NCBI RefSeq assembly: GCF_001659605.2
Contig: NC_035168.2
Location: 10,887,516 to 10,951,515 of the forward strand
Direction of reading: 5' to 3'
Length of the DNA: 64,000 nucleotides
From: Manihot esculenta
Taxonomy: Eukaryota; Streptophyta; Magnoliopsida; Malpighiales; Euphorbiaceae
In this document: one piece after another, positions 12,004-23,546 of the stretch
Position numbering within the stretch: the stretch's first letter is position 1
Layout: each line of letters starts with the position of its first letter
Program-made: the position numbers and the translations under genes
Notes under the pieces: generated by a model
The model's database searches: none
What the model was told of the DNA's origin: nothing
The model's input: only the letters and a program-made list of their open reading frames with translations

Positions 12004-12630
12004 TGGAGTTGAGGGATTTTTGAATCAGTCCATCCGTGGTGTGATTTGTTTGTGCAGTGACGCATTTCATGATAGCATGTTTTAAATATTCTTTTTATAG
12101 TTCTACTCACTGGGCATCTAGCTCACCCCTCTCCCCTAACCCCCAGGTTTGCAGGTACGGGATAGATAGAGAAGACAAGAAGAGAAAAATCATAAGTATG
12201 TAATAGTTAGTTTGTGGACATGACAATTGTATTATGATGAAATGTAAAAATATTCAGGATGTTATGTAATGAGGTTATTGAGGATAGAGTCGTGCTTGAC
12301 CATAGTATATTGTTAATCCCTTTTTGTATATACATGATCTTATGTTATGATGTTTATGTAAACTAACTCAACACAGGTTGTTTTGCCTTTAAGGCTTGAT
12401 GAGATCCCACAGAGGGACTATGTTATGTATATGTTCAGAGTATGCACAGGTTGAGTTAGTTGATGACAGTATGTATGAAGAAAAGTTTAAATTTTTATGC
12501 ATGTGGTTGATCATGTATGGGATTATACAGGTTTACAGGTTTTATGTCAGGCTTGCTACGGGTCCCGGCGGCCTTAAGTCGACCCGGATCCTAGCGCTGG
12601 TAGCGGTCCGATTTTCGGGTCGTTACAGAA

Positions 12631-12643
12631 TGGTATCAGAGCC
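12631..12643 (+). promoter_or_regulatory. Primer binding site of A and leader
   Basis: TGGTATCAGAGCC three bases after the LTR end. The leader 12644-12899 has no gene and ends in a pyrimidine tract and AG before gag. Confidence 0.94.
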
Positions 12644-12899
12644 CTAGGTTCATAGGATCGGACCTAGAGTGTCGGGCTCATAGATGTTATAGAAGGTCAA
12701 GCACAATAGGAAGGTCATGTCCACTAGGATAGGATGTGGAGTCCTGTCTTGTATGATGATGTGAAATGCCATGATTTTATACATGTGCATTGATGATATG
12801 CTATGCTATGTGATGTATGTGATGAGGGTTCATGTGTGCCCACATGAACCATACGATGCTAAATGTTTGTATGTTGTGTACTGTTTTTTAGAAAACAGG

Positions 12900-15800
12900 A
12901 TGAGGGGAACTCGTTGATCAGCACGATTGACTAGAGTGCCACCTGAGGATGAGGGCACGAGCGCCCGTCCTCCCACATTGCCTAGGGCAATGTCTTGTAG
13001 AGCCAACAGAGATAGAGTGTCAAGGGACCCTAGAAGGTCTTTTGATGCTAGCAGAAGGGGGACTGATAGAGGAGGAAGTTCTTCAGATGTGAGGGAGGTT
13101 ATGGAAGAGGATCAGAGGAGGGATGGGAACTTGGATGTGAGCATGGAGGAAGAAGGGACAGGGGAATCTCAGGGAGGCGTTCAGGCCTCGGGGTATGGTT
13201 TTCCACCCCATTATCCACCCTTTCCACAGGGTTCAGGGTATCCGATGGGAGGCACATCGGATTTTTCCAGCTTTAACCCCTACCCTACCTACATGCCTTA
13301 TCCACCTTTCTATCCACCCTACACACAGTACCCAGCTTATCCACCCTCACCCTTCTATCCAAACCCGGCAAACCCCACCTCGGGGAATGCTGCACCTCCA
13401 CCTCCACCACCTACAGAACCAGCAGTCCCAGTTACTCAACCTCCTAGACCTAGCTCAGTCGATGGGAGCAAGGTAAAGATGACAGACTACCTTAAGCTGG
13501 ATGCTCCAAAATACAAGTCAGGGGATGACCCCTTTGAGTATCTGAGAGTGGTGAAGACAATAACTGATGAGCTAGGGGCAAGTGACAGCAGGGCCATTCA
13601 GATGGCAGGGTTCACTTTAAAGTGCAAGAAGGCACGGGAATGGTTCAAGTGTTATGTGGACCCGAGAATAGACGGTATGACATGGGAAGAATTTGCGAAT
13701 GAGTTCGCTGGATGGGCTTTTCCAGACAGTTCTAGAGAACTGAAAATGATTGAGTTTGAGCAACTGAGGCAGTCAGAGCACATGAGTGTAGAGGAGTTCA
13801 CGGATAAATTCTTGGAGCTATTGCCTTTTTCAGGGCAGGCTCTAGATTCAGATACGAAGAAAGCCAAGAAATATGTTATGAAGCTGCATTCCAGGTACTC
13901 CTCGTTGGTTCAGTCAGCTGAGAGAGAAAGTTTCCACACTGTGGTAGATATGGCTCGAAGAATGGAGGCAAGTGCTATAGTTGAGGGGTCAGTGAAGCAG
14001 TCAGTGACCCAGTCTTCAGGGGTTAAGACCCCAAGCAGAGGAGGACCAGGTTTCTCTTCTCAGAGCTCAGGTAAGAAGAGGTGGGATAACGCCACCAGGA
14101 AGCCGAAGAAGAATAAGTTTTGGAACAAGTTGAAATCCGGTCTGGGATTTGGCGGTGGCTCAAGCTCAGGCTCAGATGGTACAGAATGCCAGAGATGTGG
14201 AAGACCGCACAGGGGAGTGTGTCGAGCTGGGACTAATGCATGTTTCAGATGTGGACAGGAGGGACACATAGCTCGGGATTGTCCTAGAGCGCCTTTCATG
14301 GGCCAGCCCCAGCAGACAGCTTCTGGTAGTGTGGCACAGCCAGCAGTTCCAGCCACAACTCAGGGCAGTGGCAGAGGTAGAGGGAGAGGGGCAGCCTCTT
14401 CTTCTGGTTCCCGAGGTGAAGGTCCATCAGCTCCAGCCAGGATCTTCACCATGACTCAGCAGGAGGCTAACACATCCAACACCGTGGTGTCAGGTAATCT
14501 CGTCATTGGGTGTTCTGATGTGTATGCATTAATGGACCCGGGTGCATCTCATTCATTTATTGCTCCGAGAGCCGTTGAGAGGTTAGGTCTGATAGTCTCT
14601 GGGTTAGAGTGTCCCCTATGGGTCAGTGGACCCAAGTGTGACCTGTCAGTGGCAGTGTCAGTCTGCCAGTACAGTCCAGTTTTTATTGAGGGAAGATGCC
14701 TCTCCGCCGACCTTGTGGTTCTAGATTTGACAGACTTTGACGTCATTCTAGGGATGGATTGGCTATCTACCCATGGTGCTACCTTGGACTGCAGGGACAA
14801 GGTAGTCAGGTTCAGAGATCAGAACGGGTCAGAGGTCGTCTTCAGAGGAGACAAGAGGGGCACACCTAGAGGTCTGATATCAGCTCTTCAGGCTCGTAGG
14901 TTGCTTAGGAAAGGATGTCAGGGGTACTTAGCTCACGTGAGAGAGCTAGACAGTCAGGTCAGGGAGCCGGCCTCGGTGCCAGTTGTCAGAGAGTTTCAGG
15001 ATGTCTTTCCTGATGAGCTTCCAGGTTTACCACCTGCTAGGGAGATAGAGTTCGAGATAGAGTTGGTACCTGGAGCTAGACCGATCTCTATCCCTCCCTA
15101 CAGGATGGCCCCAGCAGAGTTAAAGGAGTTGAAAGAGCAATTGCAAGAGCTGGTAGAAAAGGGTTTCATCCGACAGAGTACCTCACCTTGGGGTGCTCCG
15201 GTTTTGTTTGTGAGAAAGAAGGATGGATCCCTTAGACTTTGTATCGACTACAGACAGTTGAACAAAGTCACTACCAAGAACAAGTACCCATTGCCAAGGA
15301 TCGATGATCTATTCGACCAGCTAGCAGGAGCGGGTTGTTTCTCCAAAATAGATCTAAGATCGGGGTACCATCAGCTAAGGATAAGGGAAGAGGATGTGCC
15401 AAAGACGGCTTTCAGGACCAGATATGGGCATTTTGAGTTCCTTGTGATGCCGTTCGGGTTAACTAACGCCCCTGCAGCATTCATGGATCTCATGAACAGA
15501 GTGTTTAGCCAGTACCTGGATCACTTTGTTATTGTCTTCATAGATGATATCTTGGTGTATTCCAGGAATGCAGAGGAGCATGCCCATCATCTGCGGTTGG
15601 TCTTGCAGACTTTGAGGGAACATGGCTTGTATGCCAAATTCTCTAAATGTGAGTTCTGGCTGAGGAGCATTTCGTTCTTGGGGCATGTAGTGTCAGAGAA
15701 TGGAATAGAGGTAGACCCCAAGAAGACAGAGACTGTGGCTAACTGGCCTAGACCCACTTCAGTGACAGAGATTAGAAGCTTCTTGGGTTTGGCAGGTTAC

Positions 15801-17879
15801 TACAGGAGGTTTGTTCAGGACTTCTCAAAAATTGCAGCTCCTCTGACCAGACTAACCAGGAAGAATCAGAAGTTTCTGTGGACCGACCAGTGCGAGAAGA
15901 GTTTTGAAGAGCTTAAGAAGAGGTTGACTTCAGCACCAGTTTTAGCTCTGCCATCTAGTGGAGAGGACTTTACAGTCTTTTGTGATGCATCCCGTGTGGG
16001 ACTGGGTTGTGTGCTTATGCAGAATGAGAGGGTGATTGCTTACGCTTCTAGGCAACTGAAGAAGCATGAGTTGAATTACCCCACACATGACCTTGAGATG
16101 GCAGCAGTAATTTTTGCACTCAAGATGTGGAGGCATTACCTCTATGGGGTAAAATGTGAGATCTTCACAGATCATAAAAGCCTACAGTACATCCTGAGTC
16201 AAAGAGATTTGAACTTGAGACAGAGAAGATGGGTAGAGCTGCTGAGTGACTATGATTGTAAGATTCAGTATCATCCGGGTAAGGCGAATGTCGTGGCAGA
16301 CGCCCTAAGCCGGATGTCACTAGGCAGTCTATCCCACATCACGACAGAGAGGAGACCAGTGGTGAAGGAGTTTTACAAGCTCATTGAGGAAGGTCTACAG
16401 ATGGAGTTGTCTGGTACAGGTGCCTTGGTCGCTCAGATGAAAGTGACACCCGTGTTTCTGGAGCAGGTGGCTCAGAAACAGCATGAGGACCCGAAGTTGG
16501 TGAAGATTGCCAGGACTGTTCAGTCAGGCAATGATAGTGAGTTCAGATTCGACAGCAAGGGGATCCTCCGCTGTGGGAGTCGACTTTGTGTACCAGATGA
16601 CATTGGGCTAAAAGGAGACATTATGAGAGAGGCTCATAATGCAAGATACAGCATTCACCCCGGAGCCACCAAGATGTATCAAGATCTGAAGAAAGTTTAT
16701 TAGTGGCCAGCTATGAAGAGAGAAGTGGCACAGTTTGTGTCAGCTTGCGAAGTATGTCAGAGGGTGAAGCTGGAACATCAGAAGCCGGCTGGAATGCTTA
16801 ACCCACTACCTATTCCAGAGTGGAAATGGGAGAATATAGCTATGGACTTCGTAGTGGGGTTACCGGCGGCGTCCAACAGAGTGGACTCCATATGGGTGAT
16901 TGTGGACAGACTCACCAAATCTGCTCACTTCATCCGTGTCAGGAGTGGCTATTCTGTGGACAAGTTGGCGCAGGTGTACGTTGATGAGATAGTCAGATTG
17001 CATGGGGTTCCTGTTTCTATAGTGTCAGATAGAGGGCCCCAGTTCACCTCCAGGTTTTGGCGGAGTCTGCAGAATGCCATGGGTACTAGGTTGGATTTCA
17101 GTACTGCCTTCCACCCCCAGACTGATGGACAGTCAGAAAGGACCATCCAGACTATCGAGGATATGCTCAGAATGTGTGTGCTAGACTTTGGCGGTTCTTG
17201 GAGGCAACATCTACCTTTGGTGGAGTTTGCCTACAACAACAGCCATCATGCTAGCATCGGGATGGCTCCATATGAAGCTTTGTACGGAAGGAAGTGCAGG
17301 TCACCTGTTTGCTGGGAGGAAGTAGGAGAGAGGTCCTTAGCAGGACCCGAGCTAGTAGAGATCACCAGCAGGGTGGTGCCCATGATCAGAGAAAGAATCA
17401 AGACAGCTGCAAGCAGACAGAAGAGTTATGCAGACATCCGCAGACGGCAAGTGGAGTTTCAGGAGGGGGATCTGGTATTGCTTAAGGTGTCTCCAATGAA
17501 GGGAGTGGTTCGCTTCGGGAAGAAAGGTAAACTAGCCCCACGATACATCGGACCCTTTGAAATCTTGCAAAAGATTGGGAATGTGTCGTACAAGCTGGAT
17601 TTGCCTGCTTCAATGGAACGAATCCATCCGGTTTTCCATGTTTCTATGTTGAGGAAGTTTGTGTCGGATCCGAGCAAGGTTCTTAGTGAGCCTGATGTGG
17701 AGGTCCAAGAGGATCTCACCTATGTTGAACAGCCAGTACGGATCATAGACACCCAGATCAGAAAGTTAAGGAACAAGGAAATCCCGATGGTGAAAGTCCT
17801 GTGGAACCACCACAATTTGGAAGAATGCACTTGGGAGACACGGGAGTCTATGCTCCAGCAGTACCCTCATCTCTTTTAA
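12900..17879 (+). pseudogene. Gag-pol polyprotein of A with two nonsense codons
   Basis: The shared MRGTR start is at 12900, but codon 6 is TGA (12915-12917), a C-to-T change at a CpG compared with the relatives. The frame then stays open to TAG at 16701-16703, where the integrase YWWP motif loses a Trp. It resumes to TAA at 17877-17879. Total 4980 nt, no frameshift. Domains in order: Pro/Tyr-rich gag N-terminus, gag core, two zinc knuckles (an atypical CX2CX3HX3C, then CX2CX4HX4C), DPGAS protease, RT with FIDD, RNase H, integrase, chromodomain ending QQYPHLF. A first usable ATG after the stop lies near 12989. If translation restarted there, the gag core would be intact but integrase would still be truncated. 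Confidence 0.95.
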
Positions 17880-17952
17880 GGTTAGATCCCTATGTGTTTA
17901 TGTGCCTTGTATGTGTGTTATGTTCTTTGTCATGCTACGTGTGCTAGTTGAC

Positions 17953-17989
17953 GTACATTCGGGGACGAATGTTCTTAAGGGGGGGGGAA
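17953..17989 (+). promoter_or_regulatory. Stem-loop and polypurine tract of A
   Basis: Arms 17953-17961 and 17966-17974 (CGAATGTTC) around GGGA, with one mismatch, then TT and AAGGGGGGGGGAA at 17977-17989, directly before the 3' LTR. The PPT primes plus-strand DNA; the role of the stem is unknown. Confidence 0.88.
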
Positions 17990-20219
17990 TGTAATACCCG
18001 GCTAGACTCCGGTATCGGAATTCCTACCGTCCGGTGGAATCTCGGATGTCGAAAGCCTCTAGTAGGGTAGAAACATGTTTTCATAAAATGTTTTAAAGTA
18101 TTTCATGGTTTTAAATATGAAAATTTAATGAGTTTTTGCATGAAAAGTCTTTGGAGGAAAACCCATGTTCGGCCGCCGAAAGTCAGGTTCGGCCGCCGAA
18201 CATGCATGCATTTTGGAGGCACGTTAGGCCCCCGAAAGCATGAGTGAGGGCAGTCCAGGTTCGGCCGCCGAAGGTCAAGTTCGGCCGCCGAACATTGTAT
18301 GGGTGCGGAGGCAAGTTCGGCCCCCGAACGTGGCCTGGCCAGCCACCTATAAATGGGGCACTTAGCCGAAATGGGCGAGCTTTCTCCCATTTTCGGCCAC
18401 AGCAAGCTTCCGACCTTCTCTTTGCAAATCCAGTGTTCTTCCTCCAAATCCCCACCATTTTTCTTGAGTTTTAAGCTTGCATTGAAGGTTTTGAACTTTT
18501 GAAACAAGTTTTGGAGCTTTGGGAACTCAGGAGCTCATTTTCGTGGATCTCCAAGTTTAGGTCGTCTCCCTCTCGATCTTCAAGAGGTAAGAGCCGATCT
18601 TAAGCTCAATGCATGTTTTAAGTAAGTTTTAAGTGATTTATGGGGTAGAATGGCATGTATAGGGTTGTAGGAGTTTTTAAGCAAATGTTAGGTTTTATGG
18701 GATTTTTGAGCAATGTGGCATGTTTGAGTATGCTTGAAGTGTTGTAGTTGGGGTATTTGATGTTTTGAGGCCCCTAGGATCTTGTATGCATGTTTTAAGT
18801 AAGGTAAATGCATGATTGATGAGTTTGGAGGCAAAAATGCACAAAGGAGCCAAGTTTCTGCTCTTTGGCAGAAACCAGGTTCGGCAGCCGAAGGCACTTT
18901 CGGCCGCCGAACATGGCTGGGGAGGCAGGCCTTTCGGCTGCCGAAGTTGCCCCCGAAAAGAGACTTTCGTCTCTGTCTGGGACTTTCGGCCGCCGAAGGT
19001 GCCGCCGAACCTACCTGAGTTTCGTCTCTGTCCAGGACTTTCGGCCGCCGAAGGTGCCGCCGAAAGTGCCCTGTTCAGCCACTTCATGCATATCTCTATG
19101 TGGTATTTTCAGGATGTTTTAGGGGGTTTTTGGGGAATATATTAGAGTTATGTTTATGTATGTTTGGTCCCTCATTGGATTCCACCTGTGTAGGTTCGGA
19201 CCCGAGGAACCAAGGACCCCAGCAGTGAGCCAGCTGCTACAGAGTTTGTCAGAGTCAGCCAGAGGTGAGTGGAACTAAACTTAACCTTTTAAATTGAGAA
19301 ATGAAATGCTTTTATCATGCTTCATGCATCATGATCATATTATAGGTTGTTTGCATTAGAATTCACGACTATGCCGCATTGTATTGTTGTGATAGATGAT
19401 AGTGGATGGACATTAGGATGATTCATTAGCCTTCTAAATACGAAGTCCTGTAGTGCCCATAATAGGGCCGGGCAATACGAAGTCCTGTGGTGCCCATAAT
19501 AGGGCCGGGCAATAACTCCGAGTACGAAGTCCTGTGGTGCCCATAATAGGGCCGGGCAATACGAAGTCCTGTGGTGCCCATAATAGGGCCGGGCATGGAG
19601 TTGAGGGATTTTTGAATCAGTCCATCCGTGGTGTGATTTGTTTGTGCAGTGACGCATTTCATGATAGCATGTTTTAAATATTCTTTTTATAGTTCTACTC
19701 ACTGGGCATCTAGCTCACCCCTCTCCCCTAACCCCCAGGTTTGCAGGTACGGGATAGATAGAGAAGACAAGAAGAGAAAAATCATAAGTATGTAATAGTT
19801 AGTTTGTGGACATGACAATTGTATTATGATGAAATGTAAAAATATTCAGGATGTTATGTAATGAGGTTATTGAGGATAGAGTCGTGCTTGACCATAGTAT
19901 ATTGTTAATCCCTTTTTGTATATACATGATCTTATGTTATGATGTTTATGTAAACTAACTCAACACAGGTTGTTTTGCCTTTAAGGCTTGATGAGATCCC
20001 ACAGAGGGACTATGTTATGTATATGTTCAGAGTATGCACAGGTTGAGTTAGTTGATGACAGTATGTATGAAGAAAAGTTTAAATTTTTATGCATGTGGTT
20101 GATCATGTATGGGATTATACAGGTTTACAGGTTTTATGTCAGGCTTGCTACGGGTCCCGGCGGCCTTAAGTCGACCCGGATCCTAGCGCCGGTAGCGGTC
20201 CGATTTTCTGGTCGTTACA
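17990..20219 (+). repeat. 3' LTR of element A
   Basis: 2230 bp, nearly identical to 10398-12627. TATA box at 18348-18354, minisatellite at 19439-19595. It differs at about eight sites, including one base in the first minisatellite unit and one near the LTR end. Confidence 0.97.
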
Positions 20220-21929
20220 TTACATGTCCACTCTACATTACTACATTTCTCTTTACTCTTTCTGTGATCTGCTGACTTGCCCTGTACACTGTACACTGAA
20301 CCTGCAAGACTGGGGTAAAGGGAGTGGGATGAGCTCTATAGCCCAGTGAGTAAAACAGTAAATCAATTCATTAAAATATGATCTCATGAAATGCGTCATA
20401 ACACAGCCAATTCACATCAAGAGTAAACCTGTCACCACATAGTCCCAGTAACTCTGTGCCAGGGTGTAGCATCGAGCACCTGGTCTTCCTGTCATATATG
20501 TATATGTGTATATAACACCTGTGTACTTACCATTGCCAGGGCATAGTCAAAGGCTCCTGGACTTCCTGTCTGTGACTATTGGATCATTCAGCATTTACCC
20601 ACATCAACAATGTATTATGCAATGCAACATATTCGTGGATACTAATGCACTCAACCTATTGCATAATCGTGATGCATGAAATATGCTAAAACATTCCATT
20701 GTGCAAGTAAAAGAGTTAAGTTTAGTTCCACTCACCTCTGGCTATCTGGACTGACTGACTTTGCAGGCTCTGTAAACTCTGGAGCAGTACTCACTGCTGC
20801 TCTCTCTGGTTCCTCTGGTCTGTACCTATACAGATAGACTCATATGAGGGACCAAACTAGCTTATGAATAATTCTATTAAACTCCCCAAGAATCCCCTTA
20901 AACTCACTCTAATATCCATGCAAAGCATATAAAGGAAAGCTGGACAGAAGACTTTCGGCGGCAGGTTCGGCGGCCGAAAGTCCTCTCCAGAGACGAAACT
21001 CAAGCACCTTCGGCGGCCGAACTTCCACTTTCGGCTGCCGAACCCTTTCGGGGGCAAGTTTCGGAGGCCACAAGGCACTCCAGAGATGAAAGTCTCTAAC
21101 CTTCGGCGGCACCTTCGGCGGCCGAACTTCCCTCCAGAGCCGAAAGTCCAAAAGCTCGGGGGCAAGCTTGGGCTGCCGAAGCCACCTCCTCTCTCCTCTT
21201 CAGGGGTTCGGCGGCCGAATGTACCTTCGGCTACCGAACCTGAGTTCATCAGCAGGGCAGAAACTTGCCCTGCTTCTCGCCAAAACGCACCAAAACCCTC
21301 TCCAACTGCACACCACACTTCCTCCACTTGCATACACTCATGTATATGCTCAAAGGGGTACAAAACTACCTAAAAACCCCAACAACACAAAACATAGAAC
21401 ACACAAACATGCTTTATACACAATCATCAAAACCTCACAAAAAACCCTATTCATGCAACTCTCTCCATAAACCCCATAAAACCTTCAGAAAACATTAAAA
21501 CAAGCTCAGGATCTTTACTTACCTCTTGAAAACAAGTAGAGGAAGGATCCTAACGTGGAGTTTTGGAGCAACTTGCCTTCAAACTCTCCAAACTTCACAA
21601 CTTTGAGTTTTTCACTTAAAACCTTCAAATAATCATGAAAACTAATCAAATCTTTGCATGATTTAATGAAAACATGAAGAAATACTCACAAAGGACAGAG
21701 TTTCACCTCAGAAGACAAAGGAAGCGATGATCTAACCGCTTCAACCGACTGAGGGCCCTTTATAGGTGGCTGGCCAGACCACCTTCGGCGGCCAAACGTG
21801 AAACCGAAAGCCATGCATGTTCGGCGGCCGAACCTAAACTTCGGCGGCCGAACCTGGCTTTTCTGCCTTGGTTGATTTCACTCAAAAACTCATTTCCTTA
21901 TGCATAAAACTTAATGAACATATCAAAAG
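20220..21929 (-). repeat. 3' LTR of E, segment 2 (middle)
   Basis: Starts with the second copy of the TTACA target site and matches 40098-41906 of the E 5' LTR. It has one minisatellite unit near 20540 where the sister LTR has three, which explains its shorter length. A TATA box is on the minus strand at 21759-21764. It breaks at 21929 where solo LTR S begins. Confidence 0.94.
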
Positions 21930-22734
21930 TGTAACGACCCGAAAATCGGACCGCTACCGGCGCTAGGATCCAGATCGGCTTAAGGTCGCCGGGACCTATA
22001 GCAAGCCTGTCATGTGACCTGTAAACCTGTTTAATCCCATACATGATCAACAATCATACATAAAAATTTAAACTTTTCTTTCATTCATTCCTCATACACC
22101 AATCTCAACCTGTGCATGCACTAAAACATAATCATAAACTCGACCCCTCAATGGGATCTCATCAATGCCCCAATGGGCGATATACATGTGTTGAGTTGGC
22201 TAACATCTGTATCATCAAATATCTAAGATCATGCATCAACAAGGGATTACAACATCTATAGGGTCAAGCACAACTTTTAATCCTCAATATCATTATACAT
22301 AACATACTGTAATCTCTTACATCATCTTACAATTTATCATAGTACAATTGTCATGTCCACAATCTAACTATTACATAAACATACTTCAAAACTCTGGCTA
22401 ACCTCCTGGTCTACCCTGTACCTGCACATCTGGGGTTAGGGGAGAGGGGTGAGCTACAAAGCCCAGTGAGCAGAATAGTGAAATCATATATTTAAAATTT
22501 CATGCCATTATGTAATGCAACACATCACAACTAATCACATCTCGGATGGTATTGTCACCAATAGTCCTCTACATAGTCCAACTGTGCCGGGACGTAGAAT
22601 GGGTACAACCGGTCTTTCTCTTAACATAACATATCATACATACCAATGTGCCAGGGACGTAGAATGGGTACAACCTGGACTTTCTCTTACATCGTGCTAG
22701 GGACGTAGAATGGGTACAACCTGGACTTCCATAC
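21930..22734 (-). repeat. Solo LTR S, segment 1 (U5 end)
   Basis: Begins TGTAACGACCCGAAAATCGG and is intermediate between the B and A/G LTR types. It is followed by element B, not by a PBS, and no S internal region exists anywhere in the window, so S is a solo LTR. TSD AAAAG (21925-21929) / AAAAC (34376-34380), one mismatch. A minisatellite of three units lies at 22585-22730. Confidence 0.9.
22585..22730 (-). repeat. LTR minisatellite, three diverged units (S)
   Basis: Three copies of GTGCCAGGGACGTAGAATGG followed by GTACAACCTGGACTTTC, the first with GCCGGGACG. It occupies the same place in the LTR as the arrays of the other families. Confidence 0.8.
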
Positions 22735-23269
22735 TGTAACGACCCGGAAACCGGACCGCTACCGGCGCTAGGATTCAGGTCGGCTTAAGGCCGCCAGAAC
22801 CCGTAGCAAGCCAAACATACATCCTGTGAACCTGTTTAATCCCATACATGGTCAACAACATACAGAAAAATTAAAAACTTTTCTTTCATTCAAACATTTC
22901 TTTGCCAAGCCTAGCCTGTGCATGCACAACCATAACATAAACCCCTCATTGGAGTCCTCATCAAATACTCCCATGGGGTAACATAACATAACATGGGCTT
23001 GGATTACATAGGCATCATAAAAACATTATATCTCATACAAGACCATGTGTACAGGGAATTCAACAGACTCTAGTCAAGCACATTATCAAACTTACATTAC
23101 ATTACATCTCATACTTTTACATTACCAACAAACCATGTCCACAGCTAAGCTATTACATAAACTTCTCTTACTCTGCTGACTTCTCTATCTACTCTGCACC
23201 TGCAAGGCTGGGGTTAGGGGAGAGGGGGTGAGCTATAAAGCCCAATGAGCAGAAACTAAAAACATTTGT

Positions 23270-23375
23270 TTTAATTCCTCCATTTTTAGGTATATTATTA
23301 TTCATTTTACTATTTTTATTATTATTATTTTATTTTATCATTTTATTTAACTTTTTCTTTCTTTTTCTTATTCAT
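23270..23375. repeat. AT-rich simple-sequence stretch in the B 3' LTR
   Basis: TTATTATTA, TTTTATTTTA and TTTCTTTTTC runs. The same stretch is in the sister LTR at about 30964-31068. It is absent from the A, D, E, F and G LTRs. Confidence 0.75.
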
Positions 23376-23453
23376 GCTTTCATGAAATGCAACACATCAC
23401 AGCTAATCACATAAAGGATGGTATTGTCACCATTAGTCCTCAACATCTCCAAA

Positions 23454-23546
23454 TGCCAGGGGCGTAGAATGGGCCTCACTGGTCTTTCTCTTACATAACA
23501 TAACATTCTAAAGTGCCAGGGGCGTAGAATGGGCCTCGCTGGTCTT
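23454..23546 (-). repeat. LTR minisatellite, two units (B 3' LTR)
   Basis: Two copies of TGCCAGGGGCGTAGAATGGG followed by CCTCGCTGGTCTT. The sister LTR has three. Confidence 0.88.

Larger units (their letters stand above)
10398..12627 (+). repeat. 5' LTR of element A
   Basis: 2230 bp, TGTAATACTCGG to GGTCGTTACA. In order: U3 start; four TTCGGCCGCCGAA palindromes at 10576-10700; TATA box 10756; an ATG-free stretch from about 10782 to 10994; splice-donor-like AAGAG/GTAAG; a second palindrome group 11288-11475; a four-unit minisatellite 11847-12003; and the U5 end with GGCGGCCTTAAG, conserved in all families here. Confidence 0.97.
10995..12891 (+). other. Candidate 5' leader intron of A
   Basis: Donor AAGAG/GTAAGAG at 10990-11001 and acceptor CTGTTTTTTAG ending at 12891, nine bases before the gag ATG. 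Splicing would remove most of R/U5, the minisatellite and the PBS, leaving a short 5' exon without ATG between about 10782 and 10994. The donor and a pyrimidine-rich acceptor before gag recur in the other elements. No transcript evidence is available here. Confidence 0.5.
10398..20219 (+). mobile_element. Element A: young Ty3/Gypsy chromovirus inserted in the E 3' LTR
   Basis: Complete plus-strand element: 2230-bp LTRs at both ends, PBS, gag-pol, PPT. TSD TTACA is at 10393-10397 and 20220-20224. The uninterrupted target is visible in the sister E LTR near 40093-40105. I count about eight substitutions between the two LTRs by eye, so the insertion is recent. Its protein groups with element G. 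Two stops disable gag-pol. Confidence 0.97.

Noticed and set aside
11748..12110. Repeated-peptide frames (GPIMGTTG and PYYGHHRTS units) opposite the LTR minisatellite
   Set aside because: Pure translation of the tandem repeat inside the LTR; the same frames recur in each LTR copy and end outside it.
12927..16703. A gag-pol start of A at TTG 12927
   Set aside because: Only the first codon after the codon-6 stop region. The ancestral start is the ATG at 12900; the next ATG is near 12989.
17880..17952. An envelope-like or extra gene between the chromodomain stop and the PPT
   Set aside because: Only 50-100 bases separate the gag-pol stop from the stem-loop and PPT in each chromovirus; no room and no frame.
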